Shown one piece after another: positions 57,801 to 64,000 of a stretch of DNA of 64,000 nt. This stretch comes from Candidatus Aquiluna sp. UB-MaderosW2red. Lineage in GTDB: Bacteria > Actinomycetota > Actinomycetes > Actinomycetales > Microbacteriaceae. Position numbers and translations under genes: made by a program. A model generated the notes under the pieces. The model was given only the letters and a program-made list of their open reading frames with translations. It had not been told where the DNA came from and made no database searches. How positions within the stretch are numbered: position 1 is the first letter of the stretch; each line of letters opens with the position of its first letter. The DNA lies in the NCBI RefSeq assembly GCF_900100865.1, contig NZ_LT627734.1:1550001-1614000 (forward strand). The letters run 5' to 3'.

Positions 57801-60800
57801 AAGGTGAGAGCTACTGAATCGGAGCTTGTAGACCGCGCCTGGTGAACCAGTAACCGCAATGTTGCTAAAGGTCACCACACCCTGATTAGCAGTTGTGCTG
57901 CCACCAGAAACAACAGAACCCGAAACATCGTTGAATACCGCTGCGGTCACAACCGACTGGTTGTCCCAGTCAACGTTGTTGTTGAAGCGGTCCTTGACCT
58001 GCAGCACCGGCTGACCAGTCAGCACCTCACCAACAAGACCACCGGTTGAATCCTGAGTCAAGACAAGTTGGTAGGGGTTGGCAGCGATCAGCGAGAAGGC
58101 GGCCGATGCTGCGGCTGTATAGCTAGGCCCAGTAACTGGAGTCGCAGTAAACAGGAGCTTGTATTCAAACCCTGGTGTGCCAACAACTCGCAAGCCAGTG
58201 AAGCTAGCGACACCTTCTGAAACCACCATCGAAGGAGTGACGGTCTCATCAAGTGAGTTGACGAATCTCGCGTTGCCGTCGGTAACCGCGAAGCTGACCG
58301 CTACAACCGTGGTTGAGTCATCAACTGCCCGGTTACCCTCGGCATCCAGCAGCTCAAGCTCCGGCATTGTGGTTAGTAGATCTCCAGTCTTGGAGGCGGC
58401 AGGATCTTGCAGGTATGCAAAGCCATTTGCCAAACCATTGGTGACACTAAAAGCAGCAGATGTGGCAGGAGTCAAACCTTCAGCACTAAAGCCAAGTGTG
58501 TAGATGGCAAGCGGTGTGCCGCTAACGCTCAAACCTGCAAATGTCGCAGCTCCCTGGACGGAAGTGGCCGAGAGTGTTGCGGGGGCAGCTGCTGTTAGCG
58601 TGCCCCCACTACCGGAATCAATTTGAATCGAAACCACGGTAGAGGAGTCTGAAAGAACGCGGTTGTTGAACCTGTCAAGAACATGGACAACAGGTTGGGT
58701 GGGCAATAAGTCACCGGTTCTTGCACCCACTGGCTGAGTGGCCATGACGAGCTTTGCCGCCTCAGCGGCGAGAACATCAAAGCTTTGGGAAGTTGCAGAA
58801 AAGAGCGTTCCTGAGCTAAAGACAAACTGCGTTGTGGCACCGGGGGTTGCCACAACACCAAGGTACTCAAAACTTGCAAGTCCATTGCTGACTGGTGCAA
58901 CCTGAGCTGCGGGGTTTGCAACACCTGAAACCAGAATGCTTGAACCAACAGATGATGTTGCAACCTCGACAGTGCCGACATAGTTGGTGACCCGGTTTTG
59001 GAAGCGGTCCCTGATCTCAACAACAGGCTGTTGCAGCAGGTTGTTTCCGGTTATACCGGCTTGACAAACAGATGCGACCTCAACCCCCGCACAAGGCTTT
59101 GTCACAACAGCAACGGAGTAAGGATCATTGAAGGTCAGCTTGAAGGCCGAGGACTCCGGTGAGGTGATTGTCACCTGAGGGCTCGTGAGCTGGCTCGTGA
59201 AGGTGAGCTTCTGGTCGACCTGAGGCAGCGCAATCACTCTCAGGTTTTGCAGTTGAGCAATTCCGTTTATAAAAACTGCCTGGTTGTGCTGCAGGGTGTT
59301 TTGATGAACTGCGACATCGGCCTGACCGTCACCGGTTGTAACGGTCGCGGTGACGATGTCACCGTTTAGCTCAGTCGCAGGATTACCGTCAAAGTCCAAA
59401 GCCCTGACAATCGGAGTCTGTTCCAGCCTGTCACCGGTCTTGGTTATGACACCATCTGAAATGTAGGTAACGGGCTGGGTTGTGATCTCCAGTTGCGTGG
59501 CATCGCCGTGGCGCACTTGAAGCGCTGCACTTTGAGCAAACTGCAAAGAACCGGAGTTGAACTTGAGAGCATAATCTTGCAGTGGCCTTACAACCATTGC
59601 TAGTCCGCTAAATGTTGCAACTCCATTTACCGCTTGCTTTGAAGCAGAGACGAGTCGGTCTCTCGCATCAAGTGTTGCCAAGAGGCTTGCGGTAACAGTT
59701 GCACTTGAATCAAGAACCACGTTTTGCCAGTTGTCCACGACCTCAATCACCGGCTGGGTTGCTAAGTCGTCGCCAGTCTTAGTTAACTGACCTGAGGCGA
59801 TCGATAGTGGCGCCTGGGCAAGCCTCAGGCCTGCAGCAAAGCCGTAGCTGACCTGAACGTTTTGCTGCAAAGTCGTGGCCACATTTGGCGCCTCTGGAAC
59901 CTCAAAAGTCAGGGTGTAGTTGGTGCCAACTGTTCCACCCTGGCTCAAACCGGTGAAGGTCGCGCGACCTGCAACCGCATTCTTATTCGCACCTGAAACA
60001 GCGCCACCTGAGGTGCCAACACGCACCGGCAGGGTGGCTCCAGCGCCGGTTTCCACGCGGTTGTTGTAGCGGTCGCGAATCTCGATGATCGGCTGCTGTT
60101 CAAAAGGCTCTGATGCTCGACCATCCGCAGCAGGCTGCAACAAGGAAAGCTGGAACGCATCGTTGTGGGTCACATTTAGTGACTGTGAAGTAACGGTTGC
60201 AGAACCAAAACTAAACACCAACTCGTGGTTCAGTGCTGGGTTGCCGTTTTGGGCCGGAGTTCCAAACAACTTGACTCCAGCGAACTGAGCAGAGCCATTT
60301 TCCAGCAAGGCAGTGGTGACGCCTTCGGACAAAGAGCCCGTATTAGTGGCCGAAACTGTGACTGTGCCAGCGGTTGTAGTTGCTAGATAACCATCCTGGT
60401 CAAATACAGAGACCCGAGGCTGGGCAGCCAACAGCTCACCGGTCTTTGTCAAAACAGACCCGGTGAGGGTACTCGGCTGTGTGTCAATAGCGATCGATGT
60501 TGCAACACCAGGCAAAACCTCAAAGTCATTTGAGTTCTGCTCATAGCCGTTGAGGTCTACCTCTAGGTAGTAATCCACACCAGGTGCAACTGCGTAACCG
60601 AGCCCTGTGAATAGCACCACGCCGGCGTTGGCAGTTGCGGAGATGGTCGTGACTGGGGGTTGGCCTGTGGTTGCAAGAGCAAGGGAGTCAGTGTTGGTGA
60701 ACAGCCTGACCAATACTTGCGAGCTGCTGTCGGTCTCGACCTTGTTGGCGAACTGGTCCCAAAGCTCGATCTCCACAACAGGAGAGAAAGTTTGTCTTGT

Positions 60801-63800
60801 GATAAGGTTCGTCGGATTCTGAACAATTCTGAACAAGGTGGCCTGACCAGCTGTTACGTCTATCTCTTGGCTCTTGGTGATAAATGTGCCAGTTGGGTAT
60901 TCAGTGCTAAACACAAGTGTCAGACCCTCAGCGGCCGCACCGCTAATCCCAAGACCCGAGGCCGTGAAGTTTGCAACACCGTTGACGGCACCCTTGGTTG
61001 GCAAGCCAACCAAGTCCCTGCCTGCAACACTTGCAGTGACAACTAGCTGGCTATCGGACACGAGGTTTGCAGCACTGTCACGGATCTCAATAATCGGCTG
61101 ACCGCCAAATGCCAATCCCGCTCTGGCAACAGTTGCCGGGGTGGTGATTGCAAGCTGAGTTGGCGAACCGAAGGTCAGGGGAATTGCAGCCGAAACTACA
61201 CTGAAGCTTGTTGCACCAGAGGTTGCAGTGAAGCGCAACTGGTAACTGGCTGCAGGGGCCTTTAGCACTAGGCCTGCAAACACAACGTTTGCAGAGTTGT
61301 TGGCCAGAGTCTGCGAGGTGTTGGCTGTTGCCAAGACATTGGCGCTGTTTGAGCTAATCACAGTTGCTGTGACTGCAAATCTTGGACCGGTTGTCGCAGG
61401 ATTGCCGAACTGGTCCCGAATCTCAAAACTTGGCGCAGGGCTAATGCTGATCTCGTTGCGCATTGCGGTTGGCTCACTTGATAGCCAAACAATCTGAGAC
61501 GCAGCTGCGTGAGTGATTGTGAAGGTGTCGCTCAATTCGCTGATGCCACCGAGTGCAAATAAGACCTTGCGATTACCTGCGGAGGTGAAGGTCATGTCTT
61601 CAAATGTGACTACACCGGCAGTGGCAGCAACAGCAGCCTTGCTGCTGTCAATCACGGTTGTGCCATCTGTGGCAACAAGGGTGGGCTTAATGGTTGACGT
61701 GCTGTCAGAAAGAACAGTGTTTAGCCATTGGTCACGAATGGATACTTTTATATCAAGTGCAAAGTCTTCACCAGCGATGATTGCCGCCGGTTGCTCCGTG
61801 ACCAAGAGGTCGTATGGATTACCTGCCAACAAGGTAACCGACTCTTGGGCAGCCGTGAGCGATGTCAGCTCCGCTGGACCAAACACCTGGTAGTTCAACT
61901 GATACCCGGCTGCAGTGCCAGATACACGCAAGGTTTCAAAAGTAGCAAGGCCTACTGAGGCTTGACCAGTCAATGTGCCGCTGATGGTCGCTCCAGAGCC
62001 AGAGATCGACGCAATCACATTCAAGGAGGCGGCCGTGCCCGTTGTGACACGGTTGTCGTCTTGGTCCAAAACTTCAATTTGAGGCTGGGTAACAAAGTCA
62101 ATACCAGCCCTCACTCCAGCTGTTGCCCTAGCAACTGACAGCTTCACGGCAGCTCCGTGAAGCAAGGTGATGTCTTGGGTTGCGGAGGTGCGGCCGGCTG
62201 ACGATGCAGTGATTGTGTAATCACCAACAGTTCCTTGAAGACCAAGGCCTGAGAAGTTAGCAACACCCTCGTTGGCTGCAGTCAGGGTAAGGGTTGTGAT
62301 GCCAGTGATCAAGGCGACCCGGGTCTGACCAGCAGGTGGTGCAATTGAAAGTGCAACATCTCCTGTGAAGTTAGTAACAGTGTTGCCGGAGATGTCTTGG
62401 ACTGTGACCTTGGGCTGGGTCGAGAAGTTGGTTCTGTTCACAAAACCAGCAGCGGGTGTGGTGATGGCAAGTTTGGTTGCGGTCCCGAAGCTGATAGAGA
62501 TGTTGTTTTCGTCTTCAATTGCTTCAGGCGAAGTGATAGTCGCGGTGATGGTGTAGCTGCCGATGGTGTCGGTGAGCTTTAGGCCTTTGCCCGAGAAGTT
62601 TGCGATTCCAGCAACCGCAGGCATTGATACTGTGCCAGAAAGATCAGCTGTTGAACTAATCGTCACGGTTTGGGTGGACTGGGTTCCATCGGTGACTCGG
62701 TTTAGGTCCCGGTCCAGTATCTCAACTGATGGCTGAGTGGCAAAGACAGTGTCGTTGGTGACAGTCGCAGGGGATGTCAGAACTACTGAGTGGGCGGCTC
62801 CGTGAAGCAATGTGATGTCTTGGGTGGCGGAGGTGCGGCCGGCTGACGATGCAGTGATTGTGTAGCTGCCGATGGTTCCCTGAATACCAAGACCCGAGAA
62901 GGTTGCAACACCTAAGTCACCAGCGACCAAAGTCAGATCAATGTCGCCTGTGATGCTTGCGCCGGAGCCAATTGAAAGTGCAACATCTCCTGTGAAGTTA
63001 GTAACAGTGTTGCCGGAGATGTCTTGGACTGTGACCTTGGGCTGGGTCGAGAAGTTGGTTCTGTTCACAAAACCTGCAGCGGGTGTGGTGATGGCAAGTT
63101 TGGTTGCGGTCCCGAAGCTGATAGAGATGTTGTTTTCGTCTTCAATTGCTTCAGGCGAAGTGATAGTCGCGGTGATGGTGTAGCTGCCGATGGTGTCGGT
63201 GAGCTTTAGGCCTTTGCCCGAGAAGTTTGCGATTCCAGCAACCGCAGGCATTGATACTGTGCCAGAAAGATCAGCTGTTGAACTAATCGTCACGGTTTGG
63301 GTGGACTGGGTTCCATCGGTGACTCGGTTTAGGTCCCGGTCCAGTATCTCAACTGATGGCTGAGTGGCAAAGACAGTGTTGTTAGTGACAGTTGAAGGTG
63401 AAGTGAGAACTACTGAGTGGGCAGCGCCGTGAGTCAATGTGATGTCTTGGGTGGCGGAGGTGCGGCCGGCTGACGATGCAGTGATTGTGTAGCTGCCGAT
63501 GGTTCCCTGAATACCAAGACCCGAGAAGGTTGCAACACCTAAGTCACCAGCGACCAAAGTCAGATCAATGTCGCCTGTGATGCTTGCGCCGGAGCCAATT
63601 GAAAGTGCAACATCTCCTGTGAAGTTAGTAACAGTGTTGCCGGAGATGTCTTGGACTGTGACCTTGGGCTGGGTCGAGAAGTTGGTGCGGTTGACAAAGC
63701 CTGCGGCAGCATGGGTGATTGCGAGCTTGGTTGCCGAACCGAATGTAACTGTGGTGGCTTCAGTGTCAGCGGCGCTTGGGTCAGAGATAGTTGCAGTGAC

Positions 63801-64000
63801 ACTTCTTGAGCCAATGGTTGACGTGAGCTTGATGCCAGTGAAGTCAGCAACACCTCCAAGGGCAGGCTGGGTCAAGGTGCCAGAGATAGTTGCGTTTGAA
63901 GAACTCAAGACAACATCCTGGGTTGATTGAGTTCCTGTTGAAACTAGGTTGCCATCAGCATCCAGGATCCTTGCCTGAGGTTGAACTCCAAAGACTGCAT
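54891..64000 (-). CDS. Giant repeat-rich membrane-anchored surface protein (5' end beyond right edge)
   Basis: An open frame from the stop at 54891 to the window edge, at least 3035 residues; it reads straight past 63908 (a TTG) with no start, so the real start is outside. About 20 Ig-like beta-rich units of ~100 residues (TQPxVEIxDxxxNxV, then GxAxFxGLxxxG) occupy roughly residues 1-2050 counted from 63908. MBG-like units (about 2050-2480) with SISKAQQK, fibronectin type III domains (about 2490-2790), an IPT domain (about 2800-2860), a Ser/Gly/Asp-rich linker, one TM and RARKRSERIAG follow. No LPxTG. Likely an adhesin or surface-layer protein displayed outside the membrane. Confidence 0.85.
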   Translation of the reverse strand, partial: AVFGVQPQARILDADGNLVSTGTQSTQDVVLSSSNATISGTLTQPALGGVADFTGIKLTSTIGSRSVTATISDPSAADTEATTVTFGSATKLAITHAAAGFVNRTNFSTQPKVTVQDISGNTVTNFTGDVALSIGSGASITGDIDLTLVAGDLGVATFSGLGIQGTIGSYTITASSAGRTSATQDITLTHGAAHSVVLTSPSTVTNNTVFATQPSVEILDRDLNRVTDGTQSTQTVTISSTADLSGTVSMPAVAGIANFSGKGLKLTDTIGSYTITATITSPEAIEDENNISISFGTATKLAITTPAAGFVNRTNFSTQPKVTVQDISGNTVTNFTGDVALSIGSGASITGDIDLTLVAGDLGVATFSGLGIQGTIGSYTITASSAGRTSATQDITLLHGAAHSVVLTSPATVTNDTVFATQPSVEILDRDLNRVTDGTQSTQTVTISSTADLSGTVSMPAVAGIANFSGKGLKLTDTIGSYTITATITSPEAIEDENNISISFGTATKLAITTPAAGFVNRTNFSTQPKVTVQDISGNTVTNFTGDVALSIAPPAGQTRVALITGITTLTLTAANEGVANFSGLGLQGTVGDYTITASSAGRTSATQDITLLHGAAVKLSVARATAGVRAGIDFVTQPQIEVLDQDDNRVTTGTAASLNVIASISGSGATISGTLTGQASVGLATFETLRVSGTAAGYQLNYQVFGPAELTSLTAAQESVTLLAGNPYDLLVTEQPAAIIAGEDFALDIKVSIRDQWLNTVLSDSTSTIKPTLVATDGTTVIDSSKAAVAATAGVVTFEDMTFTSAGNRKVLFALGGISELSDTFTITHAAASQIVWLSSEPTAMRNEISISPAPSFEIRDQFGNPATTGPRFAVTATVISSNSANVLATANTSQTLANNSANVVFAGLVLKAPAASYQLRFTATSGATSFSVVSAAIPLTFGSPTQLAITTPATVARAGLAFGGQPIIEIRDSAANLVSDSQLVVTASVAGRDLVGLPTKGAVNGVANFTASGLGISGAAAEGLTLVFSTEYPTGTFITKSQEIDVTAGQATLFRIVQNPTNLITRQTFSPVVEIELWDQFANKVETDSSSQVLVRLFTNTDSLALATTGQPPVTTISATANAGVVLFTGLGYAVAPGVDYYLEVDLNGYEQNSNDFEVLPGVATSIAIDTQPSTLTGSVLTKTGELLAAQPRVSVFDQDGYLATTTAGTVTVSATNTGSLSEGVTTALLENGSAQFAGVKLFGTPAQNGNPALNHELVFSFGSATVTSQSLNVTHNDAFQLSLLQPAADGRASEPFEQQPIIEIRDRYNNRVETGAGATLPVRVGTSGGAVSGANKNAVAGRATFTGLSQGGTVGTNYTLTFEVPEAPNVATTLQQNVQVSYGFAAGLRLAQAPLSIASGQLTKTGDDLATQPVIEVVDNWQNVVLDSSATVTASLLATLDARDRLVSASKQAVNGVATFSGLAMVVRPLQDYALKFNSGSLQFAQSAALQVRHGDATQLEITTQPVTYISDGVITKTGDRLEQTPIVRALDFDGNPATELNGDIVTATVTTGDGQADVAVHQNTLQHNQAVFINGIAQLQNLRVIALPQVDQKLTFTSQLTSPQVTITSPESSAFKLTFNDPYSVAVVTKPCAGVEVASVCQAGITGNNLLQQPVVEIRDRFQNRVTNYVGTVEVATSSVGSSILVSGVANPAAQVAPVSNGLASFEYLGVVATPGATTQFVFSSGTLFSATSQSFDVLAAEAAKLVMATQPVGARTGDLLPTQPVVHVLDRFNNRVLSDSSTVVSIQIDSGSGGTLTAAAPATLSATSVQGAATFAGLSVSGTPLAIYTLGFSAEGLTPATSAAFSVTNGLANGFAYLQDPAASKTGDLLTTMPELELLDAEGNRAVDDSTTVVAVSFAVTDGNARFVNSLDETVTPSMVVSEGVASFTGLRVVGTPGFEYKLLFTATPVTGPSYTAAASAAFSLIAANPYQLVLTQDSTGGLVGEVLTGQPVLQVKDRFNNNVDWDNQSVVTAAVFNDVSGSVVSGGSTTANQGVVTFSNIAVTGSPGAVYKLRFSSSHLGYAFSVDETVGYTLSKTAAISIRYQARSFVNGEIVTPTFATDSPATPRYTTSSLSSICELVLDPQTNEPNGQVFVRGVGDCVVTVTVPGVPFYFANTATATLSISKAQQKALVITSANNLDFWSTMTPAAAGGSGTGQLSFLVQGDCRIIGTTLIPGQAGSFCEVTARKLGDNNYLIAYSDPMVLTINKILQNPLRMASATSANMIDITLFTSGGSGDGLVTFAVTTNDSLCRIVDGNKLRANATGSCGVSATKLTSTNYLVAISPEQTVTFTKADQRVNFTSVIPATPLPQQLFTPVAVASSGLAVQYTITSGLGIICAWDTDPTKVKFLASGVCDITATQAGDGQFMQASAVQRIVVSARNQTIAFSPIAQKTYGDPGFFAAATASSGLQVQYSVTNIVGAPKCAVNTRGFITLLAAGGCEITASQPGNLEYLAATSVRQMFVISADLAGAPHLVSISAGKQNITASFNPPGYNGGATITAYRMVVTNADGDNFINAGCVVSAAPINCTLVGLPIDTYTVKVAAITVAGIGVYSESSLPIRTSNAPLGVTNLAAAPSPNTLTLNWDEPTAFDGNFEGYEVYVWPLGGDEPATPTATSMSTSASFSTSIVQAQSFRTSVFRAMTAPTAIDYSPAYEFKVVTITSESQTEGEENTTVGMQQSLTTPSAPTRLQLVELEGELVLGWSEPVFNGGSSLLGYKVLVNGAEPADCPASADRLCEYTEVLPGQTYEFAVSAENGLGFGQVATYSITIPAPPQTNSSFDGPMITKVTPNPARPGSTVKGIGVKLGTVTKIEIAGREMQFSATQDSITFILPANIADGVYDLVLHSSYGRLTIQEALTVSAIAVVVTDPETQPETDPDSGSGSGIGSGDSGTEGSGSNGSGSSNSGTDGSNGDGSAGDPDGSVTKPDEGSDSGVSGPESEPGSGGSDSGEERQGTDFAWLWIALILIALALVIFVRARKRSERIAG
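62347..64000 (-). repeat. Near-identical 627-bp tandem repeats in the giant gene
   Basis: The segment beginning GAAAGTGCAACATCTCC occurs at 62347, 62974 and 63601, exactly 627 bp (209 codons) apart. Long runs of several hundred bases between the copies differ at only a few sites, while patches such as 62751-62800 against 63378-63427 differ more. Each unit codes two Ig-like domains. The pattern means recent duplication or gene conversion; the third copy is cut by the edge. Confidence 0.9.

Noticed and set aside
62365-63183. Pairs of identical plus-strand open frames (about 61-80 residues) at 62365, 62397, 62941 and 63024
   Set aside because: They are antisense shadows of the 627-bp repeats in the giant minus-strand gene and have no ribosome site.
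63906-63908. TTG as the start of the giant protein
   Set aside because: The frame continues upstream to the window edge and the upstream residues (VQPQARILDADGNLVSTG) fit the repeat pattern, so this is an internal codon.
62347-64000. Regular repeats that could suggest a CRISPR array
   Set aside because: Units are 627 bp, open in frame and code for protein domains; there are no 23-47 bp repeats with unique spacers.

Overview
The window looks like a chromosome segment from a small-genome, moderate-GC actinobacterium. The best guess is a freshwater Microbacteriaceae of the Rhodoluna/Aquiluna (Luna) type. The reasons are inferential: GTP-dependent PEP carboxykinase, a GluABCD-type glutamate uptake system, class Ib nrdHIEF with NrdR-like boxes, short intergenic distances with many 1-4 nt gene overlaps, a heliorhodopsin very close to the actinobacterial prototype, and base composition near 50% GC by eye. 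No rRNA, tRNA, CRISPR array or insertion sequence was seen.

Layout. 1-6.9 kb is a haem (tetrapyrrole) cluster: hemY (cut by the left edge) and hemE on the minus strand, divergent from hemA-hemC-hemD-hemB-hemL on the plus strand, with genes overlapping by 4-8 nt. 6.9-9.2 kb holds small genes: a TetR regulator, an HNH-like zinc-finger protein, a SnoaL-like protein and a DUF427 protein. 9.4-15.1 kb is a minus-strand run with a membrane protein carrying two cytochrome b5 domains, an iron-sulfur photolyase/cryptochrome (FeS-BCP) preceded by a tiny overlapping DUF2256 zinc-ribbon gene, a quinone oxidoreductase and pckG. 15.2-25.1 kb has a DUF305 lipoprotein, katG, threonine aldolase, a DUF6421-like protein, a heliorhodopsin with its own promoter and terminator, and an MMPL exporter.

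25.3-34.2 kb holds a DUF1801 protein, the HrpA helicase, a Fic/HTH 'mobile mystery' pair with a perfect operator palindrome, a regulator-sbtA-sbtB bicarbonate uptake operon, a HemL-like aminotransferase and a DUF3817 membrane protein. 34.4-43.8 kb holds gluABCD, the pta-ackA pair, a D,D-carboxypeptidase and gnd. 43.8-49.4 kb holds a hipBA toxin-antitoxin pair with operator and promoter, an EamA transporter, a Bcr/CflA-type MFS exporter, and a copper/peroxidase pair (PCuAC lipoprotein plus Tat-exported DyP peroxidase).

49.4-53.6 kb is the ribonucleotide reductase operon nrdHIEF. It ends in an unannotated 16-residue Cys-rich peptide gene with a near-perfect ribosome binding site, followed by a strong terminator. 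53.9-64 kb is surface-protein territory: a truncated IPT/thrombospondin-3 anchor protein, and a giant (>3000 residue) repeat-built membrane-anchored protein that runs off the right edge and contains near-identical 627-bp repeats.

Taken together, the genes suggest an aerobic heterotroph that senses or uses light (heliorhodopsin, FeS photolyase), makes its own haem, takes up glutamate and bicarbonate, can overflow to acetate, and protects itself from peroxide and copper. The most novel items are the peptide gene after nrdF, the heliorhodopsin locus, the double-b5/DUF2231 protein and the homogenised giant repeat protein.
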